Positions 33,959 through 46,049 of a stretch of 64,000 bases of DNA are shown in pieces. Every line of letters starts with the position of its first letter. Within the stretch, counting starts at the first letter, position 1. The stretch is from Streptomyces sp. NBC_01224 (GTDB lineage: Bacteria > Actinomycetota > Actinomycetes > Streptomycetales > Streptomycetaceae): positions 186,001 through 250,000 of the forward strand of contig NZ_CP108529.1 in the NCBI RefSeq assembly GCF_036002945.1, in the 5' to 3' direction. The translations under genes were made by a program, and so were the position numbers. The notes under the pieces are model-generated. The model did no database searches. It saw only the letters and a list, made by a program, of their open reading frames with translations, and had not been told where the DNA came from.

Positions 33959-34975
33959 TCATGACAGCCACCCCCGCCGCGCCGCCTGCCACACCAACTG
34001 CGTCCGCGTCGCGGCGCCGGCGCGCTGCATCAGCACCTGGATCCGGCGCTGCACCGTGCGCTGGCTGACCCGTAGCTGCGAGGCGATCGCCTTGTCCGCG
34101 ACCCCGGCGACGACCAGGGACAGCAGATACCGCTCATCGTCGGCGACGTTCGCACCGGGCCGCGGACTGCCGCCGAAGTCGGCCAGCTCACCGGAGTCCG
34201 TGACGTGCAGCGGCGACGCCGCCGCCCACTGGCTCTCGAACAGCGCGATCAGCGCGTCGAGCAGGCTGCTGCCGTGTACCACCGCGGCCGTCGGCTCACC
34301 CAGCGAACCACCCGAACCGCCGTGCATCAGCGGGCAGATGGCGATCGAACTGTCCGCGATCACCATCCGCACCGGCAGCGTCCCGGTAGCCCGCGCCTGC
34401 TCACCCGCGCGGATGCTCCGGGCAACGTTGTCGACCATGCCGGGCTCCTCCAGCAGCGCGCGCTCGTAGACAGCCTCGTACCGCACCCCACGGGCGAGCA
34501 GCTCCCACTCCTCGTCGTTCTCCGCCGCAGGCATGGCCACATGGCCGGCCTTGCAGAGCCACCGCATCTCACTGGCCCCGTACGCCATATGACGCAGCCG
34601 CTGCCGGATCACACTCGCCCCCGTGATCACCTCGACAAGCTGCCCCGCATCATGTCGCCGCCCCCCGGCCCGGTACTCCTCGGTGAGCTGCTCCACCCCC
34701 CGCCGCGCCGACTCCAGCGCCTCATGGCCACGCAGCAGCAGCGGACGCAGCGCCGCATCCGGAGCCACCGGCACATAGCGCACCGCGCCCCCCGCCGGCG
34801 AAACGGTCACCCGCCCCACCAGCCCCTTGTCGTGGAGCGAGGCCAACAGCCTGTGTGCCTGCGCCACTTCGAGCCCCAGCTGCTCCGCGATCACCGCGGC
34901 ATCAGCCTCACGCACCCCGACGAGGAAGCGGTACACCCGCTCCTCCCCCGCCCCGATCCCCGCGGCCTCCAGCAT
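33959..34975 (-). CDS. Two-HTH transcriptional regulator, LuxR C-terminal type
   Basis: 338 residues from ATG 34975 (MLEAAGIGAGEERVYRFLVG). The N-terminus is a TrmB/MarR-like winged helix (ADAAVIAEQLGLEVAQAHRL, LASLHDKGLVGRV). The middle, with ALLEEPGMVDNVARSIRAGE and PVRMVIADSSIAICPL, resembles the effector/phospholipase-D-like part of actinomycete TrmB-type regulators. The C-terminus is a LuxR HTH: DKAIASQLRVSQRTVQRRIQ. It sits between two protease genes, convergent with the first and divergent from the second, and is the obvious candidate to control them. The longer start at 35095 is not needed. Confidence 0.88.
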   Translation of the reverse strand: MLEAAGIGAGEERVYRFLVGVREADAAVIAEQLGLEVAQAHRLLASLHDKGLVGRVTVSPAGGAVRYVPVAPDAALRPLLLRGHEALESARRGVEQLTEEYRAGGRRHDAGQLVEVITGASVIRQRLRHMAYGASEMRWLCKAGHVAMPAAENDEEWELLARGVRYEAVYERALLEEPGMVDNVARSIRAGEQARATGTLPVRMVIADSSIAICPLMHGGSGGSLGEPTAAVVHGSSLLDALIALFESQWAAASPLHVTDSGELADFGGSPRPGANVADDERYLLSLVVAGVADKAIASQLRVSQRTVQRRIQVLMQRAGAATRTQLVWQAARRGWLS

Positions 34976-35238
34976 GTGTCCGCCTCTCACGACGCCCCCA
35001 CCCACCCCAACCGATGTACCACCCACCGGGCTCAGCGTGATCCAACCACACCCGCTCACCGGGACGATGTCCGCGCTATCACGCACGACGACCATCCGAC
35101 TTCGATACGCGCAAAGTGGCGGCGAGCGGACATGTCACTTCTTCGTCAGGCGCGGCCGTAGCGCCGGTGCTCCGTCCTGCCGAGGCTTGACCCGCCGGTC
35201 GCGGAACCCTCCCTGCCGGCGGAAGGAGAGCCTTCAGC
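34976..35238. promoter_or_regulatory. Divergent promoter region, regulator / protease copy 2
   Basis: 263 bases between divergent starts. No consensus promoter or clear palindrome was picked out by eye. AAGGAGAG precedes the protease ATG by about eight bases. Binding sites for the regulator would be expected here. Confidence 0.4.
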
Positions 35239-38940
<3,702 letters not shown>

Positions 38941-38945
38941 CCGAT

Positions 38946-38976
38946 GCCGGGGCGCCTGCACCGCAGGCGCCCCGGC
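38946..38976 (+). terminator. Strong hairpin terminator after protease copy 2
   Basis: Perfect 14-base arms (GCCGGGGCGCCTGC at 38946-38959, GCAGGCGCCCCGGC at 38963-38976) with a 3-base loop, right after the stop codon at 38940. No U-run, as is common in high-GC actinomycetes. Confidence 0.88.
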
Positions 38977-39219
38977 GTGCGCGTCCACCCAGCGACGGTG
39001 ACAGGGGCGGGCCACACGTGGTATCCGGCCACTGCTGGGCGACCCGATGCGTCGAACCCACGCGGCGCGCCCAGCAAGGGGATCAGCATCATTCAGGTCC
39101 CGACCGAGGGCCCCGGCCTCCGATCCGCCCGCATCGGCTCCGGGCGTGCCCCTCAACGAGGCATGACCAACCAGGACTTGTGCCCCCGGTGCGGAGCCAG
39201 AGCCCTGTATACGCCCCAC

Positions 39220-39540
39220 TCACCACCCCGGTCGTCGACGACGGCCGTCAGCAGCCAGAGCGCCCTGCGACGCCGCTGCGCAGAGCTCGGCGGCGCCGGG
39301 TCCGCCCGAGCGCAGCACGTAGAAGAGCGAGTCAAGCACCAACCGGCCCCCGTACTTGCGCACGCCGCCTGGTGGATACGGGCCGGTGTACAGCGTGTGA
39401 CCCGCCCGTCCTCGGACGGGCGGGTCAACTCCGAAGCCGGTTTCCTGATCCGGTAGGGAGGCCATGTTGAAAGCCTGCGGCACAGGCGTGGCGAGGCTGC
39501 CGGAGTAGCGCTGGGCTCCTCCGGACCGAGCGCGGTGACC
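39220..39540 (-). pseudogene. IS5-family transposase N-terminal fragment
   Basis: The minus strand reads YPPGGVRKYGGRLVLDSLFY then VLRSGGPGAAEL. It is the DUF4096 domain of IS5-type transposases, where GGRxxxDxxxYVLRxGC is the hallmark. Before it the frame includes the hairpin at 39398-39427 and lacks the usual start; after it the frame is lost. Only about 30 codons are recognisable. Confidence 0.6.
39398..39427. terminator. Perfect hairpin downstream of the DUF4232 gene
   Basis: 13-base arms (TGACCCGCCCGTC and GACGGGCGGGTCA) around a CTCG loop, about 135 bases after the stop of the minus-strand gene at 39561. It probably ends that transcript and would also stop transcription from the left. 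Confidence 0.75.
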
Positions 39541-39560
39541 CATGCGACACCCTCCGACCG

Positions 39561-40118
39561 TCAGGAACCGGCAGCGCGGAAGGCAGTAGCACGGACAGTG
39601 CTGCCGCAGAGCGCGAAGTCGCCACCATCATCCGGCGCCAACTGCTGCCTCCCGCCCGCGACACCCACCACGATCGAGGGCGCGACGGAAGGCGCGGCGC
39701 CGGAGACGCAGTACCCGCCCGCCTCACCAAGAACCGGCGTAAAGGAGAGTTGCGTAGAGGCCCGGCCGCCGACCGCCAGTTGCACTGACCCCACCTTGCC
39801 CTGCCGGACGACATTGAGGGGTTTGTTCCTCTCCGGCGAGCCCTGACCCGCGAGAGCCACGGTGGGAAAGCCGCTCAGCACGCACGGCCTCGGCCCCTGG
39901 TTGATGACGGTGATCCGTACCTGGTTGGGCTCCGTCCGCTGCGCACTGTTCGCGACGAGTTGGGTGTTCGTGCATGGGGCAACCGGGGCCCGCCCAAGGG
40001 CGGCCGCATCTGCCGATGCTCCGGAACCGGTACCTGCCAGCAGGCATCCAACCAAAGCACCCGTCACTACCAACACGGACGCGGCCTTGGTCACGCTGAT
40101 TCCCGATGTGTATTTCAT
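39561..40118 (-). CDS. Secreted DUF4232-type protein
   Basis: 185 residues from ATG 40118 with GGGAGGA seven bases upstream. A signal peptide runs to about residue 35 (KAASVLVVTGALVGCLLAG; the VGCLL could be a lipobox). The mature domain has the DUF4232 pattern: CTNTQLVANSAQRTEPNQV, VINQGPRPCVLSGFPTVALA, LSFTPVLGEAGGYCVSGAAP and a final Cys, giving two probable disulfides in a beta sandwich. Such proteins are common, of unknown role, in Streptomyces and Mycobacterium envelopes. The longer start at 40142 is rejected on the ribosome site. Confidence 0.9.
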   Translation of the reverse strand: MKYTSGISVTKAASVLVVTGALVGCLLAGTGSGASADAAALGRAPVAPCTNTQLVANSAQRTEPNQVRITVINQGPRPCVLSGFPTVALAGQGSPERNKPLNVVRQGKVGSVQLAVGGRASTQLSFTPVLGEAGGYCVSGAAPSVAPSIVVGVAGGRQQLAPDDGGDFALCGSTVRATAFRAAGS

Positions 40119-40725
40119 GGGCTGTCCTCCCACCGCTCGCAACGCTCAATGCCCCCGCCGCCAAGTGCTCTCCGGCTGGTTCGGCAACCGGGCCCGCCAG
40201 AGCGCTGGACCGGAATCGCCCGAGGCTGAATGACACCGACCCGCTCCATACCGGCTCGGCTTCCACCCCCTCCCAGCGTCGCACCCACCCCCGCCATCGG
40301 CCCGCGTAGGGCTCTGACCTGGTCGTGACCTCGGATGGTGCATGGCCGGCTACGCAAGAAAGTGGCCGTAACCGTGCGCCACTCCGTGAGCACAGGACCG
40401 CTCTGGGGTCTTACTCGCCGACGGGCCAGGCCCACCGACTCGCTGTAGATTCTGATTACGCGCCAGGCTGAGGTATGCCACCATCGCATTCGCTCATGCT
40501 GGTCCAGCCGTCGATGGCCGACAGGTTGTCCCGGTTGACGACGGCTGTCGCCGGCTTCAGAAACCTGACTCCTTGTTCGAGACGACGCCAGTGGCTTGCG
40601 CTCGTTCCCACGCGTGTGGGGGCTGGCTCCGGCAAGCCCCCACGGCGATCGACGACGCCGCGCGCCTGTCCCTGCGCACGTGGGGCTCCCCACACCCGCA
40701 GGCATGACGCCGGCAGTGCATCGAT
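40119..40725. other. Intergenic before the IS3 element
   Basis: 607 bases with no gene supported. Readings on both strands are Arg/Pro/Ser-rich shadows. It contains the CRISPR-repeat-like sequence described separately at 40600-40690 and the left flank of the IS3 element. Confidence 0.45.
40600..40690. repeat. Two CRISPR-repeat-like units, degenerate
   Basis: GTTCCCACGCGTGTGGGGGC near 40602 has the hairpin form of actinomycete type I-E repeats (TCCCCGCGCGNGCGGGG). About 61 bases later, near 40668, GTCCCTGCGCACGTGGGGCT shows a similar but poorly matched unit. The intervening length suits one spacer. There is no third unit and no cas gene. Chance is quite possible. Confidence 0.2.
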
Positions 40726-40758
40726 TGAAGTTCCCCCCTGGTCTTGGACAGCGGTTGC

Positions 40759-41604
40759 TTACGCTGCGGGGGTGAAGTCGTGCTGCAGCCTGGCTCGGGT
40801 TTCGAGTGGGGTGAGGTACCCGAACTCGGGGTGCTTGCGGAGCCTGGTGCGGTTGTACTCGACCTCGATGAAGCGGAAGATGTCAGCGCGGGCCGCCTCG
40901 CGGCTCTCCCAGACGGCGGTGCCGATCTCCGCTTTCAGCAGTCCGAAGAAGCTCTCGGCTGCGGCGTTATCGTAGCATATGCCGGTTCTTCCCATGCTCT
41001 GCCTCAGGTTCAACTCCTGTAGTTCGCGGCGGAATTCGCCACTCGTGTACTCGCTTCCGCGATCGGTGTGCATGATGCAGCCACCCTGAAGGTCACCGCG
41101 GCCGGCGGCCATCCGCAGCGCGTCGGTGACCAGCTCGGCACGATGGTGTTCGGCCATCGCGTAACCGATCACCTCGCGCGTCGCCAGGTCGATGACGGTC
41201 GCGAGATACCACCAGCCGTCGATCGTCGGCAGATAGGTGATGTCACCGACGAGCTTCATGCCGGGCCGGTTAGCGGTGAAGTCGCGGCCGACCAGGTCCG
41301 GAGCCGGTGCGGCCTTGGTGTCCTGTTGCGTCAGGTGGCGGCGTCTGCGGCGGGTGATGCCGCGGATGTCGCGCTCGCGCATGATCCGCTCGACCTTCTT
41401 CCGGTTGATCGCATGTCCCTTGCGCCGCAGCGCGGCGTGCACGCGCGGGGCGCCGTAGGCACCCCGCGAGGAGGCGTGGATCTCACGGATCTCCTCGCTC
41501 AACTCGTCCTCGGCGCACTGTCGTTCGGCCGCTGTCGGCCGGGCCGCCAGCCAGGAGTAGAAGGTGGAGCGGTTGATCCCCGTGACACGGCACAGCAAAG
41601 CCAC
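40759..41604 (-). CDS. IS3-family OrfB integrase (DDE/rve)
   Basis: 281 residues as a separate reading (first Met at 41604). The HTH_21-like part is SRGAYGAPRVHAALRRKGHA; the rve core has KLVGDITYLPT (Asp), YLATVIDLATREVIGYAM, MHTDRGSEYTS (Asp) and NAAAESFFGLLKAEI (Glu), so DDE is complete. Upstream of 41604 the same frame stays open back to the orfA slip site (SSGLLREGDDEVGTLCRFID), so the true product is very likely an OrfAB fusion made by -1 frameshifting. Likely an active element. Confidence 0.9.
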   Translation of the reverse strand: MALLCRVTGINRSTFYSWLAARPTAAERQCAEDELSEEIREIHASSRGAYGAPRVHAALRRKGHAINRKKVERIMRERDIRGITRRRRRHLTQQDTKAAPAPDLVGRDFTANRPGMKLVGDITYLPTIDGWWYLATVIDLATREVIGYAMAEHHRAELVTDALRMAAGRGDLQGGCIMHTDRGSEYTSGEFRRELQELNLRQSMGRTGICYDNAAAESFFGLLKAEIGTAVWESREAARADIFRFIEVEYNRTRLRKHPEFGYLTPLETRARLQHDFTPAA

Positions 41605-41666
41605 GCTGTAGCCGCCAGGGTTGGCCTCGGCGGCCTTCTCCGCGTCGATGAAACGGCACAGCGTGC

Positions 41667-41972
41667 CTACTTCATCGTCTCCTTCGCGAAGAAGGCCGCT
41701 GCTTTTTTCAAGATCTCGATCGTCTGCTGCTGTTCCCGGTTCTCCCTGCGCAGCCGCTGGAGCTCATCCTTCTCCGCCGTGGTCAGCGCGCCGGGCGCCC
41801 CCTCGCCGCAGTCGACCTTCGCCTGCTTCACCCAGCCGCGAAGCCCCTCCGCACTCACACCGAGTTCCCGGGCGACCTCGGTGACGTTCCGCCCTGACGA
41901 CCGGACCAGTGCCACCGCGTCCCGCTTGAACTCCGACGTGTACCGCTTGCTCATGTTGCTCTTGCCACTCAA
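41667..41972 (-). CDS. IS3-family OrfA, HTH protein
   Basis: 101 residues (or 95 from MSKRYTSEFKRDAVALVRSS). The HTH is NVTEVARELGVSAEGLRGWV; a leucine-zipper helix follows (KDELQRLRRENREQQQTIEI). Near the 3' end six As and a G at 41708-41702 (codons AAA AAA G) form the site where ribosomes would slip -1 into orfB. OrfA alone usually represses transposition. Confidence 0.9.
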   Translation of the reverse strand: MSGKSNMSKRYTSEFKRDAVALVRSSGRNVTEVARELGVSAEGLRGWVKQAKVDCGEGAPGALTTAEKDELQRLRRENREQQQTIEILKKAAAFFAKETMK

Positions 41973-42040
41973 CCTGGACTGCTTCCTCCGGGACTGATCC
42001 GTCCCAGTATCAGGCTGTCCACTTCAGAGGGGGAACTTCA

Positions 42041-42669
42041 ATGTCCTCTTTGCTGCTGGCCTTGTCACACGCACATTGGGCCGGTCACGGCCCAGGTGCG
42101 CCTCTGGACGACCGCTCTCGGTACGTGTGCAGTCCTCACCATCATGGGTGAACACCACGCTCGCCATGGCCCGCGCTGCCCTCAGCCCGGCCACCGCGGC
42201 ACTCGTCGGAGCCTGGCTCCGCAGCAAACGCCGACGGCACCGCCCACTCGAAGGAGAACAACAACACCAATGAGCACCAGTAGTAACCACGGCCGTATTC
42301 GCCCCAGGGGCAAACCCCTCCCAGCCGTCCGCCCGCACCAGAGACAAATACCGGCCCCACGCTTCGGCACAGCCACCAAATCGTACGATCCATCTCCGTC
42401 CACCACAGAGCTACGGGCCACGGGGCCAGCAATGCCATCGCCCTGGGCCTGTGATCGCCCAAAAGCGCAGGGCCATCGTCCGGCAACCTGTGGGTTGCAA
42501 CGGGCGAGGCCTCACTCACGACACTACGAGCAGGGCCCGACAGCGCTGTCCCGAGACGGTCCCGGCCCCTGCAAGCGAGGAGCCGTGCCACGCACCCGTG
42601 GGAACAGGGGCTGCGCCCGCGGTAGCAGGCACTGTGGATACCGAACGGTTTGGCCACCGTGCTTGCGCG
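42041..42669. other. Intergenic, possible decayed sequence
   Basis: 629 bases. A plus-strand reading with ARAALSPATAALVGAWLRSK ending at 42273 and a Pro/Arg-rich continuation are not convincing as genes. No ribosome site, promoter or hairpin stood out. Confidence 0.4.
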
Positions 42670-43176
42670 TCAAGCCTTGGCCTCAGGACTTTCATCAGCG
42701 GAGATCGTGAGAAGTCGGGCGATGGTGTCTTCGAGATCGGAACGATGTATCGGCTGGCATTCCAGTGGCGCGCACACTTCGAAGGCGAGGCGTTGCACCC
42801 GCGTCTCGCCGGACAGCAGTACCTGAAGGAACTCGGGCCCATCGGTTTCTTCACGGCCCATCAGCACCTCGACAGTCAGCCAGGTGCCGTCCGCGATCTG
42901 TCGCGATCCGCGCTGTGGCTCGCCATCAATCAGCATGAACTCCTTCTCGTACCGGCCTTCGGGTGGGGTTGCCAGCAGCCACTGGGCGAACGCGGCGGAC
43001 CGTGGCGCACCGCCACCCAGTGGCACGCGTCCGATGAAGTAGGCGTCGAACCACCATGTTCCGTCCGGCTCTTCGCCGATGGCTATCCATAGGTCGTCCA
43101 CCGGCGATCCGAGGTAGTGAGCGCCTCGCCAGCCGAGCCGAAAGGCCGGCTCGGTCTCATCACGGTCGCCGGACAT
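42670..43176 (-). CDS. Orphan soluble protein, 168 aa
   Basis: Starts MSGDRDETEPAFRLGWRGAH after GGAAGG. Block GSPVDDLWIAIGEEPDGTWW then FDAYFIGRVPLG suggests a beta sheet with conserved Trp residues; the C-terminus is helical (LEDTIARLLTISADESPEA). No family recognised and no signal peptide. Codon use looks like native genes. It sits alone. Confidence 0.65.
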   Translation of the reverse strand: MSGDRDETEPAFRLGWRGAHYLGSPVDDLWIAIGEEPDGTWWFDAYFIGRVPLGGGAPRSAAFAQWLLATPPEGRYEKEFMLIDGEPQRGSRQIADGTWLTVEVLMGREETDGPEFLQVLLSGETRVQRLAFEVCAPLECQPIHRSDLEDTIARLLTISADESPEAKA

Positions 43177-43357
43177 CATCGAGCCTTCCATATCGGTGCT
43201 TCAAACACTCGCACGCTTGAGTGTACGGAGGAGCATCTCCCGAGCCGAAGGACACAAGCCGTCCGCGTACTCCTCAAGCGCAGAGGTAAGTACAGGGTCA
43301 TGTTCAGAGAGTGGGCCAAAGTATTTACCGGGGTGAGCTCGCAGGTCAGCTTGACTT

Positions 43358-43747
43358 TCAACCTCGGTCTGAGTTGCGGCGTGCCCACTGTGCGGCCTGG
43401 ACTGTTCCTTCCTGGATGTCCTGCTGGGGCAGTTGAAGGCCGAGTGCGTTTTCCAATGCGTGAAAGTACAGTTCGAACTCGCCGGTTAGTTCGGAGTGGT
43501 CCAGTTCGGCGCGGCGTATGGCCTGGTTGAGGAAGTCGAGCTGGCCGCCCCGGTAGTAAGGGGCGCGGCCCCGGTTGTACCAAATCAGTTCCAGTACACC
43601 CCAGTCGCCGTCGATGCGGCGGCCGTCGCGCGTGCAGTCGAAGGTGTAGATGGCCTTCCCGGCGCAGGCGCTCAGCCAGAACACCCCTGGCATCTTACAT
43701 TTCTCTCTGGCCTGACCTCGAACGATGGCCCGTACGTGATCACTCAT
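43358..43747 (-). CDS. Orphan protein, 129 aa
   Basis: Starts MSDHVRAIVRGQAREKCKMP. Central GDWGVLELIWYNRGRAPYYR then GGQLDFLNQAIRRAELDHSE, and a helical end (YFHALENALGLQLPQQDIQE). It reads as a small alpha/beta protein; no family recognised. The GC content here (about 43.2-43.7 kb) is lower than in neighbouring genes, suggesting transfer or relaxed selection. It and the gene at 42670 are in the same direction but 180 bases apart. Confidence 0.55.
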   Translation of the reverse strand: MSDHVRAIVRGQAREKCKMPGVFWLSACAGKAIYTFDCTRDGRRIDGDWGVLELIWYNRGRAPYYRGGQLDFLNQAIRRAELDHSELTGEFELYFHALENALGLQLPQQDIQEGTVQAAQWARRNSDRG

Positions 43748-43810
43748 ACGGGAATTCCGGGTACGTGAACACTGTCATCGTCTGCTCCTGCGCTCCGACC
43801 AAAGAGGCAC

Positions 43811-44050
43811 GTGACCAGTACGAACGCCGTGAAGAACGTCCTGGGACGGGTCGTCGATGCAGACTCCGCTGACTTCGGCTGGCGCGACTTCCGCGACCTG
43901 CTGGTCCGGGCCCGAATCCAGCTCGGCGGCCCGATCGTGCCGGCCTGGGACAATGTGCGCCCGCACCTGACCAAGCCACTGCGCACGTTCATCACCGCGA
44001 GCGCCGACTGGCTCACAGTCATCCAACTGCTTACCTACGCGCTCCTGCCG
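43811..44050 (+). pseudogene. IS630-family transposase C-terminal fragment
   Basis: The plus strand reads FGWRDFRDLLVRARIQLGGP, IVPAWDNVRPHLTKPLRTFI, TASADWLTVIQLLTYALLP. In IS630 transposases the block 'WDNVxxH' carries the second catalytic Asp and 'FQLPTYAPDLNPxE' follows; here that block degrades to IQLLTYALLPH and the catalytic Glu is lost. Confidence 0.75.
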
Positions 44051-44199
44051 CATGGACTTCGCTGTGTCGCCGACATGCTCTACCTGGGCGGCGGTCAGGC
44101 GTCGGGCGTCCCAGATCGGCGTGGCTACGTCGGCCGCCGCCGGGTTTTGCGGCGGGTTGCCGTCGGCGAGTTCAGTACCGATGAGGGCGACCAGGTCGT

Positions 44200-44510
44200 C
44201 GGCAGGGATGTGGCATCCACGAACGGAGAAGCAGAGATCGCTCGCCTGCTCTTGGCGGCCGGGACCTCCCCGGATTCCGAGAGCAGACTCGGCTCGGAGG
44301 GCACGCCGTTGTGCGCAGCCGCATGCTGGGGGTACACCGGGACAGTCCGCCAACTGTTGGCGCACAGCGCCGATCCGAACCTTCATGAAGATCACGGCAC
44401 GGGCCGCTCTCCCCCTCGACTGGGCGATCGACGGCCCCCATCCCGAAACTGTCGCCCTCCTCACCACAGCGGGAGCAACCCCCACGGGGAACCACGGACC
44501 ATCACCGTTC
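44200..44510 (+). pseudogene. Ankyrin-repeat protein remnant
   Basis: One frame reads ASTNGEAEIARLLLAAGTSP then GTPLCAAACWGYTGTVRQLL, AHSADPNLHEDHG, matching two ankyrin repeats (xTPLxxAxxxGxxxxVxxLLxxGADxN). The next repeat (PLDWAIDGPHPETVALLTTA) is in another frame after about 44405. It is joined directly to the IS630 scrap, so the 5' end is lost. Confidence 0.65.
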
Positions 44511-44778
44511 GTCATCAGGGATCCAATCAGCTCGATGGACCTCGTCCCTGGACCTCTGGATTGAGGCGACCCTTGACTGCAGGATCCACCTGAATCACAG
44601 CCACGTACTACTCGATGCCCCAGTCCCTCTCTTCGAACAGCAGCATGAATTCAGTGACTTCGGCCAGAAGAGCGTCAGCACGTCCCCTCTATTGCAGGAG
44701 CAGAGCAGAGCGCTCGCACCGAGCAAGTGCTCGGCTAGAGCGTGTCCGATGCGTCGCGGCGCGGGTGATGAGTCTGAG

Positions 44779-45567
44779 TCAGTGCAGGTCTGCCTGAAAA
44801 GCGTGCCGGTGGTCGACGGGGCAGGTGAAGATTCTCAGGTCGCCCCACCTGCCGACAACAACCCCTGTCTTGTCGTCGCTGGCCACGGTGAACAGCAGCG
44901 TCATGCCCGTGCCGCACTCGCTGCATCGAAACACGGTGGGGTGCGACAGGTGCCAGGTTGGCCAGCCGCCCAGTTTCCAGCCCGCGAGACGGGTAATGAT
45001 GTCGCCGCCGTCGCCGGTCTCACGGACCAGTTCCTCCAGCCGCGGCCGGAGCTCTGGGGGCAGTTCGTCCCGGAAGGGGAAGTCGGTCAGATACTCAGCG
45101 GTGATGGAGCACGCCTGGGGCAGGTATCCGTCCTCGTCGTAACGCGACGGCAGCGGCCGGGTCGTCAACTGGCTTGTCACCTGGGCGGCCTGACGCCAGC
45201 GCACCTCCAGTACGGGGCTGGCGTCGGCCTGCTGGGCCGGAGGATCCCAGTGTTCATTGGGGCACCAAAGGATCTGCAGAAGGTCGGTGTCGGCGGGCCA
45301 CCACGGTCCCGGCATGTCACGCCGGTAGATCTGGGCGACGGGCACCATGGGTGTGGCAGGTACGCCTGCAGGGCTTTCTCCGTCAGGCAAGGAGCACTCG
45401 GGCCACGCCTCGTCGCTCGGCCAGAGCAGCGGGCCGCCAATCGAGCTGCTGCCGGCCTCTGGCTTCCCGCGCTCGGGGTGCAGCACGACTGCGTCGCGCG
45501 CGTACGGAGCGAGTTCGGGGAGCGCGGCGAGTATCGCTTCAGGCGATGGTCTGGGGATGCGCGTCAT
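44779..45567 (-). CDS. DUF1963-like protein
   Basis: 262 residues. It starts MTRIPRPSPEAILAALPELA. The family-like opening SSIGGPLLWPSDEAWPECSL, then PMVPVAQIYRRDMPG, LLQILWCPNEHW, and TRLAGWKLGGWPTWH. This matches the YwqG/DUF1963 pattern, where GGxPxLPxGxxWP and K.GGxP occur. A CSECG pair and FTCPVDHRH near the end look like a zinc ribbon. Function in the family is unknown. It is a single gene with an intact frame. Confidence 0.8.
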   Translation of the reverse strand: MTRIPRPSPEAILAALPELAPYARDAVVLHPERGKPEAGSSSIGGPLLWPSDEAWPECSLPDGESPAGVPATPMVPVAQIYRRDMPGPWWPADTDLLQILWCPNEHWDPPAQQADASPVLEVRWRQAAQVTSQLTTRPLPSRYDEDGYLPQACSITAEYLTDFPFRDELPPELRPRLEELVRETGDGGDIITRLAGWKLGGWPTWHLSHPTVFRCSECGTGMTLLFTVASDDKTGVVVGRWGDLRIFTCPVDHRHAFQADLH

Positions 45568-45679
45568 CGTGCCTTCTGGTCAGTTGGTCTCAGATCGTCC
45601 GCAGCGTACAGCCCGGCTGTGACAGCGGTTCCCGAAAGCGGATCACGAGCGGAGCCACAGCCGGATGGCAGCAACGGTG

Positions 45680-45840
45680 ACTGTGCCATGAAAGAGATAC
45701 GCCCTTTCTCGTATCGGGTGGCCACGGCCCGGAAGCCCTTGAGCGCCAGGATGGTTCGCTCCACTTCATCGCGTTGGGCATACCGGCCGCGGCCGAAGCC
45801 GGTGGGCCGGCCGCCGTTGCTTCCGCGGCGTCGTTGGGCT
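45680..45840 (-). pseudogene. IS5-family transposase C-terminal fragment
   Basis: The minus strand reads RRRGSNGGRPTGFGRGRYAQ then RDEVERTILALKGFRAVATR YEK. In IS5 proteins this end carries the catalytic Glu in 'RNxVERxFxxLKxxRxxATRYDK'; here the Glu (DEVER) is kept but everything before is missing. It truncates the MOSC gene that follows on the plus strand. Confidence 0.7.
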
Positions 45841-46049
45841 GCTGGGTCTTCAGCTCGGGAATCGTGTGCTTGATATCTCGACGCCGCAGATAACGGCGAT
45901 TGCGACGGGAGGAGTGCGCCCTGCCGCCACCAAGATGGTCGGGCCGAGTGCGGGACGGCCCCGCCGGGGCGGGAACACGGATTCGGTCCAGGACCGAGAT
46001 GCGTCAGGCGGACTCGCGCCAGCGGTTGGTGATCGGGAAGCGGGGACGG

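Larger units (their letters stand above)
40726..42040 (-). mobile_element. IS3-family insertion sequence
   Basis: The ends are inverted: TGAAGTTCCCCC starts at 40726 and GGGGGAACTTCA ends at 42040, and a second block (TGGACAG) follows on each side. The element is 1315 bp and carries orfA and orfB in the -1 relation typical of the family. No clean 3-4 bp target duplication is seen. Confidence 0.9.

Noticed and set aside
40115..40705. A 196-codon minus-strand frame beside the DUF4232 gene
   Set aside because: It overlaps the DUF4232 start and signal region, has no domain, and includes the repeat-like sequence.
43775..44515. A 246-codon minus-strand frame over the IS630/ankyrin scraps
   Set aside because: The plus strand has clear transposase and ankyrin patterns; the minus reading shows a few protein-like blocks but no family.
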